DNA of 64,000 bases from contig CANJIU010000022.1 of NCBI GenBank assembly GCA_947474365.1, positions 43,185-107,184 on the forward strand. The letters are read 5' to 3'. Positions within the stretch are counted from its first letter, which is position 1. Each line of letters starts with the position of its first letter. Of this stretch, positions 43,096 to 52,214 are shown piece after piece. Source of the stretch: Opitutia bacterium. Its GTDB lineage: Bacteria; Verrucomicrobiota; Verrucomicrobiia; Opitutales; Opitutaceae. The position numbers and the translations under genes were made by a program. Below the pieces are notes generated by a model. It saw only the letters and a program-made list of their open reading frames with translations, was not told where the DNA came from and searched no databases.

Positions 43096-43880
43096 GCGCC
43101 ACGCCCTCTCTGGCCGGGCGCCGGATCGCTGTCACGCGTGCACGGGAACAGTCCTCCGAGCTTGCCGGGAAACTGGCCGCCCTCGGGGCCGAGGTGGTCG
43201 AGCTTCCGCTGATCACCATTTCGAAGGAAATCGACAAACACGTGCTGCTCGACGTGTTCACCGAACTCGGCAGCTACGATTGGATCGTGTTCACCAGCGC
43301 GAACGGCGTGCGGTACTTTTTCGAGGAGTTTTTCCGCATCTACGACGACATCCGCTCGCTCGGACTGTTGCGCTTCGCCGCGGTGGGCGAGGCGACGGCG
43401 AAGGCGATTGCGGCGCATCATCTCAAAATTGAATGCCAGCCGAAGATCTCCACTGCGGCGGCCCTCGCTGATACGCTGATCGAAACCGGCAGCCTCGACA
43501 GTGCGAAGATTCTGGTCATCACGGGAAATCAGAACCGCGACGAACTTGTGACCAAGCTCGAGGCGGCGGAGGCGATCGTGGATGAACTGCAGGTTTACAA
43601 GACCGAACAGACCGACCTCACGGCGGACCCAGTGGCGGCGGATTTTCGGGCGAGAGGAGCCGATGCCATACTCTTCGGAAGTTCCTCGGCGGTGCAGTCG
43701 TTTGCCGACCAGGCCGCGGCGCTGAAGCTTGCGAAGGCCGCCAAGCGGCCGCTCGCCGGCAGCATCGGACCGCAGACCAGCGAGACGATGAAAAAGCTGG
43801 GCGTGCCGATCGATTTCACGGCCAAGACGCCCGGGCTCGACAGTCTGGTGGAGGCTCTGGTTAAGAAGCTCGGCAAATGA
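43092..43880 (+). CDS. hemD: Uroporphyrinogen-III synthase
   Basis: 262 residues. Closes hydroxymethylbilane to uroporphyrinogen III with inversion of ring D. Uroporphyrinogen-III synthases diverge widely; here LAGRRIAVTRAREQSSELAG, DWIVFTSANGVRYFFEEF and ADAILFGSSSAVQSFADQ are the recognisable segments, with IGPQTSETMKKLG near the end. The start overlaps hemC's stop and its own stop overlaps the next gene's start, both as ATGA, so hemC, hemD and the aminotransferase are translationally linked. Confidence 0.93.
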   Translation: MSATPSLAGRRIAVTRAREQSSELAGKLAALGAEVVELPLITISKEIDKHVLLDVFTELGSYDWIVFTSANGVRYFFEEFFRIYDDIRSLGLLRFAAVGEATAKAIAAHHLKIECQPKISTAAALADTLIETGSLDSAKILVITGNQNRDELVTKLEAAEAIVDELQVYKTEQTDLTADPVAADFRARGADAILFGSSSAVQSFADQAAALKLAKAAKRPLAGSIGPQTSETMKKLGVPIDFTAKTPGLDSLVEALVKKLGK

Positions 43881-44971
43881 AAGTCCCGTTCCTGGATTTG
43901 TCGCTCCAGCACCGCGCCCTGCGCGAGCAGGCGCTGGCGGCGTTGACGGCGACGTACGACGCGAACCGGTTTTGTCTCGGCAAGGATGTCGAGGATTTCG
44001 AGCAGGCGTTTGCCGCGACCCTTGGTTATCCGCGGGCGCTGGCGCTGAACAGCGGCACGTCGCCCCTCCACATCGCGTGCATGATCGCCGGTTTCGGACC
44101 GGGAGACGAGGTGATCGCGCCGCCCTTCACGTTCATTTCCTCAGTCTGGGGCGTGAGCTACACTGGCGCGACGCCGGTGTTTGCCGATGTTGAAGCCGGA
44201 ACGTTCAATCTCGATCCGGTGAAAGTGGAGGCCGCGATTACGCCCCGGACGAAGGGGATCATCGTGGTGCATCTTTTCGGCCAGCCCGCCCGCATGGACG
44301 AGATCATGGCGTTGGCGCGACGGCACAAGCTGTTCGTGATCGAGGATTGCGCCCAGGCGGTTGGAGCGCGCTACCAGGAAACTCCGGTGGGCATGATGGG
44401 CGACGCGGGCACCTTCAGTTTTTACCCGACGAAGAATCTTGGTGGTTGTGGTGAGGGCGGCGCGCTGGTGGCGCGCGACGAGGCGATCCACACCCGGGCG
44501 CGGCACATCCGGGTGCACGGCTCTGACCGCCGCTACTACCACGACATCGTGGGCGGGAATTTTCGGATGGATGGTTTTCAGGGCGCGTTGCTGAACGTGA
44601 AGCTGCCCCACCTGGCGCGCTGGACCGCGCGACGGCAGGAAATCGCGGCTGCGTACCTCTCCGGCATCAAGCTCGCGGACACCCGCCTGCCGGACCAGCC
44701 CGCTTACGGTCGGTCGGTGTTTCATCAATTCACCATCCGCCATCCTCGGCGTGATGCATTGCGCGAGTATCTCGCGAAACACGAAATCGGCACCGACCTG
44801 ATCTACCCGGTTCCGTTGCATCTGCAGAAATGCTACGCGCATCTCGGTCGCGGCCCGGGCGCATTCCCGGTTTCCGAAGAGGCGGCGCGAACCTGCGTCA
44901 GCCTGCCGATTTTCCCGGAACTCACCGACGCCCAGGTCGGGCACGTGATCGGGGCGATCAACGCGTTCTAG
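43877..44971 (+). CDS. DegT/DnrJ/EryC1/StrS-family PLP aminotransferase
   Basis: 364 residues. Pyridoxal-phosphate enzymes that transaminate nucleotide-linked sugars. Motifs: VPFLDLSLQHRALR, ALNSGTSPLHIACMIAG, VIAPPFTFISSVWGVSY, VEDC-like IEDCAQAVGARYQ and the Schiff-base lysine in FSFYPTKNLGGCGEGGA. No sugar-nucleotide genes are nearby; its start overlaps hemD by 4 nt and trpF follows 27 nt later. The product could be an amino sugar for surface polysaccharide. Its placement in a haem operon is odd (see findings). Confidence 0.88.
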   Translation: MKVPFLDLSLQHRALREQALAALTATYDANRFCLGKDVEDFEQAFAATLGYPRALALNSGTSPLHIACMIAGFGPGDEVIAPPFTFISSVWGVSYTGATPVFADVEAGTFNLDPVKVEAAITPRTKGIIVVHLFGQPARMDEIMALARRHKLFVIEDCAQAVGARYQETPVGMMGDAGTFSFYPTKNLGGCGEGGALVARDEAIHTRARHIRVHGSDRRYYHDIVGGNFRMDGFQGALLNVKLPHLARWTARRQEIAAAYLSGIKLADTRLPDQPAYGRSVFHQFTIRHPRRDALREYLAKHEIGTDLIYPVPLHLQKCYAHLGRGPGAFPVSEEAARTCVSLPIFPELTDAQVGHVIGAINAF

Positions 44972-44998
44972 TCACTGCGCCGGCGCGGGAGTGTCATC

Positions 44999-45655
44999 AT
45001 GATCCACGGCATCCGGTTCAAAGTCTGCGGACTCACCTCGCTGGTCGACGCCGACTTTGCCGATCGCTGCGGCGCGGACTACCTCGGCTTCATTCTTTAT
45101 CCGAAATCACCGCGCCATCTGTCCCTGACCCAATACCGGGCGATGGCTCCGCGGCTCCCTGATCGCCGCAAGGTCGCGGTCTCGGTTTCTCCCTCGGTCG
45201 ATGACCTGAAGGCGTGGCGCGACGCTGGTTTCGATTATTTTCAGATTCATCATCCAATCGACACGCCCGCTGCGCAGCTGACCGCATGGTCGGAGGCGGT
45301 TGGCGCAAAACACCTCTGGCTCGCGCCGAAACTGCCGCCGGAGATCGACGTGTCGGAGGTGGCGCGAAAGGCGGCCAAGTTCATCCTGTTCGACACGTTT
45401 CATGCCGCCGGCTTCGGCGGTTCGGGACAGACGGGTGATTGGGGAAAGTTCGCCCGGCTCCGCGCGGCGCACCCCGAGAATTTCTGGATCCTCGCTGGTG
45501 GTTTGAATCCCGAGAACATCGGCAACGCGCTGCGGGCGAGCGGCGCCCGCTTCGTTGACATCAGCAGTGGGGTGGAGTCGGCGCCGGGCGTGAAAGACGA
45601 GGCGAAGCTCAAGCGGTTCGTCGTGGCTCTACACCATGCTGCAACGGCTCCTTGA
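44999..45655 (+). CDS. trpF: Phosphoribosylanthranilate isomerase
   Basis: 218 residues. Third step of tryptophan synthesis. Motifs: FKVCGLTSLVDADF with the general-base cysteine in KVCG, GADYLGFILYPKSPRHL, LFDTFHAAGFGGSGQTGDW with the general-acid aspartate, and ILAGGLNPENIGNAL followed by DISSGVESAPGVKD, the phosphate-binding loop. It ends the hemC-hemD-aminotransferase run and converges with the GMC gene, 19 nt apart. Confidence 0.95.
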   Translation: MIHGIRFKVCGLTSLVDADFADRCGADYLGFILYPKSPRHLSLTQYRAMAPRLPDRRKVAVSVSPSVDDLKAWRDAGFDYFQIHHPIDTPAAQLTAWSEAVGAKHLWLAPKLPPEIDVSEVARKAAKFILFDTFHAAGFGGSGQTGDWGKFARLRAAHPENFWILAGGLNPENIGNALRASGARFVDISSGVESAPGVKDEAKLKRFVVALHHAATAP

Positions 45656-45674
45656 GCGCGTCGCGTGCAGCGGG

Positions 45675-47477
45675 CTACAGGTTTCCCTTCTTCAATTCGT
45701 CGAGCAGGTGATCGCTCGCCCGCCAGGCCAGCGCCATGATCGTCAGCGTGGGATTCTTGTCGGCATTCGAGCAAAACGGTCCGCCGTCGGTAATGAAAAG
45801 GTTTTTCACGTCCCACGTCTGGCCCCACTTGTTCGTCACGGACGTTTTCGGATCCGCGCCCATGATCGTGCCACCGACCTCGTGGATAATCTTGCCGCCG
45901 GGTTCGATCGCCTTCGACCCGTCGGTTTTTGCCTTGGCGCGGACCTTTCCTCCCATCGCCTCGATAATCGACGCGAAGGTCTGCTCCATGTGGGCCGCCT
46001 GTTTCAGTTCGTGTTCCGACCATTTCCAATGGAAACGCAGGACGGGGATGCCCCATTTGTCTTTCACCTTGGGGTCGAGATCGGCGTAGCAATCATCGTT
46101 GGGAATCATCTCGCCGCGTCCCGCGAAGCCGATCGTGGCGCCATAGTAGCGTCGCACGTCTTCCTTGAATTTCCGACCGTAGCTTCCTCCGGTCAGGTGT
46201 TCCAATCCGGCGCCCGTGCCCATCGCGGGCATCCGTTTTCCGCTGGCGAACTCGATGTGGTATCCGCGGGCAAAACCGAGTTTCCCGGCGAGCTGTTCCT
46301 TGTAGAGCCACCAGGGCACGTAGGCGTGGGCGCCGCCAGCCCCATCTTCGTTGTGCGGCGGAAGATCTTCGAGCGCCGGCACGTGGCCGCCGAGGGAAGC
46401 GCCGACTGAATCCATGATGTACTTGCCGACCTTGCCACTGGAGTTGGCGAGCCCCTGGGGAAAGCGGGCGGACTGGGAATTGAGCAAAATTTGGACCGAT
46501 GACGCGGAACTTGCCGCGAGCACGATCACGCGTCCGCGGGCGATCGCCTCCTGCCCCGTGGTCTTGTCGATGTAGATCACGCCCGTGGCGCGGCCGCTGG
46601 CATCGGTGACGACCTCGCGCGCCATCGCGTTGGCCACGATGTCGAGATTGCCGGTCGCGAGCGCGGGCGGCAGGTGCACGGTGGTCGACTGATAGTTGGC
46701 CTTGATCGAGCATCCTCGGCCGCAGGGCGTCGCCCAAAAACAGGCCTGCCGCTGGCGCATCGCGTCGGCGAGGATCCGCTGGGCGGTGGGATTGTTGGGA
46801 TGGAGCTTTGCCGGCAACACCGAGGCGTCCTGCTTGGTGGTGAGGACGGCGCGGTGGATCGGTACGACGGGGAGCCCCAGTTTTTTCGCGCGGGCGCGGG
46901 CCAGTTGTTCGCCGGCCCGGAGTGCCGGTGCGGGTTGGAGACAACCGGGCGGGGAGTCGGGGGTGTTTTCCAAACCCTCATTGGTTCCGAAAACACCGAC
47001 GAGCATCTCCGCCTTGTCGTAATAGGGGGCGACGTCCTCGTAGCTGATCGGCCAGTCGAAACCGAGTCCGTCGCGGCTGCGGGGCTTGAAGTCGTAGGGT
47101 CCGTTGCGCAGCGAGATGCGCCCCCAATGGTTGGTGCGTCCACCCAGCATGCGGGGACGCCACCACCAGAACGCCCGCGCCGGATCGTCCGAGGCGTTGG
47201 TGTACGGTTCGCCGGGGACCTGCCAGCCGCCATCGACCGTCGCGTCGTGAAAGCCGTACGGTTTGTCCGGCGTGTTCGTGCCTCGCAGCGGCGCTTGGGC
47301 GTTGGTCTGAAACATCGGCGTCTCCCGGACCGGATCGTAGTTCCGTCCGGCCTCGAGCATCAGCACCTTGGCGCCGGACATCGTGCAGGTGTAGGCGGTC
47401 TGCCCTCCCGCCGCGCCGGAGCCGACGATGACGACATCGTATTCAGGTTTCGTTTTGTTCGAGGTGATGAGGGGCAT
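45675..47477 (-). CDS. GMC-family FAD oxidoreductase (sugar or polyol dehydrogenase type)
   Basis: About 600 residues. FAD-binding N-terminus YDVVIVGSGAAGGQTAYTC, RMLGGRTNHWG, the second GMC signature around VIVLAASSASSVQILL, and a C-terminal NLFITDGGPFCSNADKNPTLTIMALA, close to the bacterial sugar and gluconate dehydrogenase group rather than choline dehydrogenase. Such enzymes usually act in the periplasm with a small Tat-exported subunit and a cytochrome; neither is adjacent and no Tat signal is seen. Last gene of a minus-strand run sialidase, TonB-dependent receptor, oxidoreductase. ATG 47477 is preferred to 47504. Confidence 0.85.
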   Translation of the reverse strand: MPLITSNKTKPEYDVVIVGSGAAGGQTAYTCTMSGAKVLMLEAGRNYDPVRETPMFQTNAQAPLRGTNTPDKPYGFHDATVDGGWQVPGEPYTNASDDPARAFWWWRPRMLGGRTNHWGRISLRNGPYDFKPRSRDGLGFDWPISYEDVAPYYDKAEMLVGVFGTNEGLENTPDSPPGCLQPAPALRAGEQLARARAKKLGLPVVPIHRAVLTTKQDASVLPAKLHPNNPTAQRILADAMRQRQACFWATPCGRGCSIKANYQSTTVHLPPALATGNLDIVANAMAREVVTDASGRATGVIYIDKTTGQEAIARGRVIVLAASSASSVQILLNSQSARFPQGLANSSGKVGKYIMDSVGASLGGHVPALEDLPPHNEDGAGGAHAYVPWWLYKEQLAGKLGFARGYHIEFASGKRMPAMGTGAGLEHLTGGSYGRKFKEDVRRYYGATIGFAGRGEMIPNDDCYADLDPKVKDKWGIPVLRFHWKWSEHELKQAAHMEQTFASIIEAMGGKVRAKAKTDGSKAIEPGGKIIHEVGGTIMGADPKTSVTNKWGQTWDVKNLFITDGGPFCSNADKNPTLTIMALAWRASDHLLDELKKGNL

Positions 47478-47607
47478 GGGGCAACGGGAGAGTTGAGCAA
47501 TCACGCGACGGCTGGCAACGGGATGTGAAGAGGAACGGCGGCGACACGAGAAAAGCCGAACGTGGCGCGGGCCGTGAAAAGCGAGCGAAGCGTGCGCAAG
47601 GAACGGG

Positions 47608-50439
47608 TCAAAACGTCAGCGTGCTCGACAACGTGAACGCCCTCGGTGTCGGCTTCAGCCGCACGGTCGGCACGGCGTTGCCCTTGCCGTCGTCGACGGC
47701 GCGGTAGAGGTAGGGATCAGCGTCGTCCAGCAAGTTGTCCACGCGCAGGCGCACATCGATCGTCGATTCGCGCCACTTCAAGCGGTAGCCGATCCAGGAG
47801 TCGACGATCGTCTGCTCCTTTCCCCAGAACGGATTGCCGTTGATGAAATTTCCGGCTGCGTCGACGCGGTAGCCAATCGTCGGCGCGCCCCGCCAGCGCG
47901 CATCGGCGCCGACGTTCCACCCGGACAACCGGCTCGTGCGCCCGAAGCGGTAATCGCTCACGATGTTCGCCGCCCACACGCGCTGACCGAGCGCCTGCCG
48001 GCCGGTTTCCGCGAGCGTGAGCGCCATCGCGCTGTCGAGCGCGGCGAGCACCTGTCCGACGGTCGGGCCGAAATTGCTGACGGCGGGCGAATTTCGCTTC
48101 GCCTCCCAGAGCGGCCGGTACGTCGCGATGTACGACTGCACCTCGGGGATCAGATTGGACGACTTCGTGATGTTGCGCGAGCCGTTGAGCATGATCCGCC
48201 AGCTCGGCGTCGGCGTGAACACGAACTGCGCCTCCATCCCGTGCGACGCCGTGTCGCGCACGCCGCTCCAATCCTCGCGCGGCGTCGCCTTCGACGGATC
48301 GACCGCGGCCCAAAGGTCATTGATGACCGAGCTCTTGTTGCCCTGCGAGCGGAGCGTCGAGTTGGTCTCGTTGAGCAGCGTCGTCTCGAAGTAACCGACC
48401 GATCCCAGCAGGTGGCCGTCGAAGAGTGACACCTTCAGGCCGAGGTCCTTTCCCCGGCCCTGCTGCGGCGGCACGATGTGCTGCCAGACGTCGATTGTGT
48501 TGCCGCTCGGCGGATTGAAATTGTCGGACATGTTGTAGTAGGCGCTGACGTTCTTCGTGAAATGGAACACACCGCCCATCGTGCGCGTCTGCGCTGTCGC
48601 ATAGACCGGGTCCACCCAGAAGCCACCGCGATTCCACGGTCCGTACGTCGTGTCGGGCGCTGCGGTGTAGTTCTCGGCGCGGACGTTCGAGCGATCCTGG
48701 CGGATGCCGTAGGTGAGGACCAGATGGTCTGCGAGAAAATGTCCCTGGCCCACAAACATCGACGAACCGAGCTTCGTGTACGTGTGGCGGTTCGCGGTCA
48801 CTCGGGCCCACTTTGACCTCACCGCCGGGATGAGGGTGGCCGGGGTGCCCGCGGACTGATTGACGTCGATGTAGTCGGGATCGAAGTAGTGCGGACCTTC
48901 GGGAAGAATGTAGGTGCGACGATGTACGCGATTCGCGGCGTTGGAGATAAGTGGGTTACCGACGGTGTTCAGCTCGTTGTACGTCTCGAAGTTCATTTCC
49001 TCCCACGACGTGCCGAGCAGGCCGGCGAACTGATACTTGCCGAGGTTGAACCACTTGCTCCCGCGATCGCGCAGGTCGAGTTCGTAAGACGCAGTCGCGC
49101 GCGTCTGGCGATTGTCGAGGTGCTGCGCGTTTGAGAGCGGCACGTTGCCCATCTCGATGAACGGCAGGCCGGCATACGGATTCGGCGAACCATCCGGCAA
49201 CCGCGTGCTGGCGTCCGCGAGAATCGAGTAGTCCGCGCCACGCAACGCGATCGTCTCCGTGCGGCGCAGCGGTTCGTACTGCGCCGCGATCTCAATCGCG
49301 AGCTGGCCGCCGATGCGTTGTTCCACAAACGCGGAGTAAGTCTGGTAATCGTAGTGCACGAGATCCTTCGGCCCGCTGGCGTTGGTGATGAAGGGCAGGA
49401 TCGATTCGTCGTTGAAGCTGATGTCGGTGCGGCTGGCGCCGGCGACGGTCGGATTTGCGCTGCGCCAGAGTCCGGCCCAGTTCATCACGGGCAGATTCGA
49501 GTGCTCGATTTTGACGAGGTAGTTTGCACCGGTCGCGACGAGGCCATTGCGGTTCGCCGGCGCCGCGGTGCCGGTCACCATCGGCCGCCCGGCCTGCACC
49601 CACGGCGTGTAGCGGTCGAACACCACGTACTGCCGGCCGGGCAGGCGATCGCTGCGCCCGAGGTCGGCGTTGAAACGCACCGTTGTATCCATGAATAGGT
49701 TCTTCGTGCCGGTGAGGAAGATCGATCGTCGGTCGTCGCGCGAGGGGTCCTGGGCCGTCGAACCGTCCTGCCAGAGCGCGGCGACACGCAGGGCGAAACG
49801 CTGCGGTTTGAACGCAAGATTCTCGTCGAACACGATCCGCTTCGAGCCCGAGCCGGCGTCGTTGTAGCGGAGCTCGATGCGCGTCTGCCGGCCGCGGAGA
49901 TGCGCCTGCTTGGTCGACGCGTCGATCAACCCGCCCGGGGAGCCGGCGCCGAAGAGGATCGAATTGGGCCCGCGGTTGAAGTTGAACGTGTCCGTGTTGA
50001 ACCGATCGATCCGCATGTTCGTCGTGAAGAAATTCAGGCTGAGCGTGCTCGAGTTGAAGCCGCGCACCGTGGAGGTGTTGCCTGAGCGCGAGGAGTTGCC
50101 GTCGGTGTCGGTCGCGCTGAGGCGGAAGGTTTCCGTGCTTGGCACGAAGTCGAACGCGCTGGTGATGTCGATCGCGCCAATGTCGTCCAAAAACTCCGGC
50201 GTGAGAATCGACATCGCCGCTCCGATGTCGCGCGCGTCCGAGCGCAGCCGCGTGCCGGAGAGCGTCTGCGACGCCGTGTAGCCGTTGATCGAATCGGCCG
50301 TGATCGTAAACGGACTGAGGGCGATGACGTCGTCGGCGGGCTTCACCTTCGATCCGTCGACTTGGGCGCCGCGGAGCCCGGCGAGGGCTGCGATGGCTAA
50401 AACGATGAAGCTATGGGGGAATAACTTGCGGGTGATCAT
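47608..50439 (-). CDS. TonB-dependent receptor, Opitutus-type plug
   Basis: About 943 residues. Signal peptide (LFPHSFIVLAIAALAG), then the segment ALSPFTITADSINGYTASQT and LSGTRLRSDARDIGAAMSIL, typical of the large receptor family of Opitutaceae; the plug has FNRGPNSILFGAGSPGG and the barrel ends with the aromatic STLTF. No carboxypeptidase-regulatory or STN domain. It lies between a sialidase-like gene (115 nt upstream) and the GMC oxidoreductase (130 nt downstream), all minus strand, so its ligand is probably the sugar or glycan processed by them. ATG 50439 is used over 50457. Confidence 0.9.
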   Translation of the reverse strand: MITRKLFPHSFIVLAIAALAGLRGAQVDGSKVKPADDVIALSPFTITADSINGYTASQTLSGTRLRSDARDIGAAMSILTPEFLDDIGAIDITSAFDFVPSTETFRLSATDTDGNSSRSGNTSTVRGFNSSTLSLNFFTTNMRIDRFNTDTFNFNRGPNSILFGAGSPGGLIDASTKQAHLRGRQTRIELRYNDAGSGSKRIVFDENLAFKPQRFALRVAALWQDGSTAQDPSRDDRRSIFLTGTKNLFMDTTVRFNADLGRSDRLPGRQYVVFDRYTPWVQAGRPMVTGTAAPANRNGLVATGANYLVKIEHSNLPVMNWAGLWRSANPTVAGASRTDISFNDESILPFITNASGPKDLVHYDYQTYSAFVEQRIGGQLAIEIAAQYEPLRRTETIALRGADYSILADASTRLPDGSPNPYAGLPFIEMGNVPLSNAQHLDNRQTRATASYELDLRDRGSKWFNLGKYQFAGLLGTSWEEMNFETYNELNTVGNPLISNAANRVHRRTYILPEGPHYFDPDYIDVNQSAGTPATLIPAVRSKWARVTANRHTYTKLGSSMFVGQGHFLADHLVLTYGIRQDRSNVRAENYTAAPDTTYGPWNRGGFWVDPVYATAQTRTMGGVFHFTKNVSAYYNMSDNFNPPSGNTIDVWQHIVPPQQGRGKDLGLKVSLFDGHLLGSVGYFETTLLNETNSTLRSQGNKSSVINDLWAAVDPSKATPREDWSGVRDTASHGMEAQFVFTPTPSWRIMLNGSRNITKSSNLIPEVQSYIATYRPLWEAKRNSPAVSNFGPTVGQVLAALDSAMALTLAETGRQALGQRVWAANIVSDYRFGRTSRLSGWNVGADARWRGAPTIGYRVDAAGNFINGNPFWGKEQTIVDSWIGYRLKWRESTIDVRLRVDNLLDDADPYLYRAVDDGKGNAVPTVRLKPTPRAFTLSSTLTF

Positions 50440-50554
50440 GGGGTGTGCCTCGGTCAAAAATTACGAACGGGCGCGGAGAACTTGGGGTGCGAAAGTGCGA
50501 CAGACGCCTCAGGTCACGATGCAAAAAAGGACGTGCCTTCTTGGTACCACGGCC

Positions 50555-51871
50555 TCAGGGCTTCCTCTGGAAATTCGCGGCCTCGGCCTTTTCGCCTTCC
50601 TCCCGCTTCGGCGACTTCGCGCCGGCGCCGCCGGCCTTCCACTGATCGTATGCCTTCAGCATCTCCTGGGTCTCGCCGGAGTAGCGCACGCCGCCGCCTT
50701 CGTCCTTCAGCTTGTTGATCGTCTGCTTCAGCCGGCCCGAGGTACTGACGATTTTCCCGGCCTTCAGGTCGGCCTCGGTGAACTTGGCCATCAGGATCTC
50801 CTGCAGGTCGAAAAGGTAACGGCCGCGATCGTACGTCACGTAAATCGATCCGTCGGGCGCCTGCGTGCCGTCGGGATAGCTCACCGATTCTCGCTCATCG
50901 AGCACGAGCTGGTACGGCCAGGTGCGGCCGTCGTCCTCGGACAACATCGCGGTCAAGTTCGTGCGTTTCTTCGGATCGTTGTTCGCGACCAGCAGGAAAT
51001 GGCCGGACGCGAGCTTGAGCAGAAAGAAGCGCGTGTTGATCCCGAACCCTCGCGTAAGCGGCTCGGCCGATTCGCGCCACGTGCGCCCGTGATCAGTCGA
51101 GGTCGACTGCGTGATACCGTAGCGCGTGCGCGCCAGCATCCAGAGCGAGCCTTCACTGCGTTCGACCACCATGTGCTCGGTGAACGGCGAGTCCTTGATC
51201 GCCGAATATCCATACGGCTCGAAACCCGCGTCGTAGCCCTTGAACCGGTACACGTTTGCCACCTTGCCGGTGGGGACCGGCCCGCCGCCGTAGGCCGCCT
51301 CGGGCGCGTTTCCCTCCATCATCTGCAGCCACGTGCCGTCCGCGAGGATGGTCGCCTTGTTGAGTGAGTTGCCAAAGCCCACGAAGACCGGCCCCTTCCA
51401 GGTCGGATTCGCCACACCCGGATCGTCGGTATAAAACCCCCAGGTCGTCCTCGGTCGCGACGGCTTCGCACCCGGCACCGCCATTACCCGCTGCACGAAC
51501 CACCAAAGCTTGCCCTTTGGATCCAGCCACACGTGCCCGTCGCTCGTATCGCCTCCGAGCAGCTGGCGGCTCGGGTCATAAACCGCAACCGGCTTGGACC
51601 ACGAATGTCCGTCGTCTTCGCTGGTGACGAGCAGTTGGTAATTCATGCCCTTGCCCTCGCCGACGAGCCCCGCGTACCACGTCGCCCACAAACGGCCGTT
51701 TGGCGCCCGCTCCAGACTTGGAATTCCCTGCCAGGTTCGCACGCGCGGCCAATAATGCGGGCCGGGCTGCAGCTCGAGCCACGGCGGCGTCTCGGTTGTG
51801 ATCGCGCGAGGGTCACCCGCCGCGAAAATCGCACTCGCCGTGCCCATTACCAAGAGCGCGAACAGCGGCAT
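50555..51871 (-). CDS. Sialidase-like exported BNR/Asp-box protein
   Basis: About 438 residues. A signal peptide (LFALLVMGTASAIFAA) precedes a six-bladed propeller with three clear Asp-boxes (SEDDGHSWSKPV, STDHGRTWRES, SEDDGRTWPYQ; SxDxGxTW). This fold is shared by sialidases and many other glycosidases and polysaccharide-binding proteins; I do not see the full arginine triad of true sialidases, so the sugar is uncertain. ATG 51871 has an AGGTG box upstream and opens the signal. It heads the run with the receptor and GMC oxidoreductase and diverges from the LarA-like gene. Confidence 0.75.
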   Translation of the reverse strand: MPLFALLVMGTASAIFAAGDPRAITTETPPWLELQPGPHYWPRVRTWQGIPSLERAPNGRLWATWYAGLVGEGKGMNYQLLVTSEDDGHSWSKPVAVYDPSRQLLGGDTSDGHVWLDPKGKLWWFVQRVMAVPGAKPSRPRTTWGFYTDDPGVANPTWKGPVFVGFGNSLNKATILADGTWLQMMEGNAPEAAYGGGPVPTGKVANVYRFKGYDAGFEPYGYSAIKDSPFTEHMVVERSEGSLWMLARTRYGITQSTSTDHGRTWRESAEPLTRGFGINTRFFLLKLASGHFLLVANNDPKKRTNLTAMLSEDDGRTWPYQLVLDERESVSYPDGTQAPDGSIYVTYDRGRYLFDLQEILMAKFTEADLKAGKIVSTSGRLKQTINKLKDEGGGVRYSGETQEMLKAYDQWKAGGAGAKSPKREEGEKAEAANFQRKP

Positions 51872-52214
51872 GAAGAGCACCTGATCGAAAAAGCCCCGAC
51901 ACAAACTCGACAACTCAGCCGGTGTTGGCTCTGCGCATGTGGATGTTCGGACGGCAGTTGTGGCTGTCACGATGCGAAGAAGCAACCTCCGGCTGCTCCC
52001 CGTCAAGCGACGAGTTTGCATCCGGCGCAATCCGACGCTCCAGGATGCACGCCTTCGTTGGTGGGGAAATTCAGCCTGCGGCTCGCGCTCCGGAGGACCG
52101 GCTTGCCGTCAGGAGAATCGGGCTGGGCACACCTACGCGAACAGGTCTCCCCGTCCTGCTTTCGCTGCCCAACCGACGCTCGCCAAGTGGGCGAAGACCC
52201 ATAGAACCCACGAG
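51872..52214. other. 343-nt divergent intergenic region without a recognisable gene
   Basis: Lies between the divergent sialidase-like and LarA-like genes. The frame of the LarA-like gene stays open upstream to 51939, but the predicted residues (rich in R, S and P, for example RRVCIRRNPTLQD) look non-coding and no LarA homologue starts so early. The region must contain two promoters. It is longer and less AT-rich than other divergent gaps here, so it could be an inserted repeat, but no internal symmetry is obvious. Confidence 0.4.

Noticed and set aside
51939..52214. Upstream extension of the LarA-like protein
   Set aside because: Residues are unlike any LarA N-terminus and would delete the promoter space between two divergent genes.
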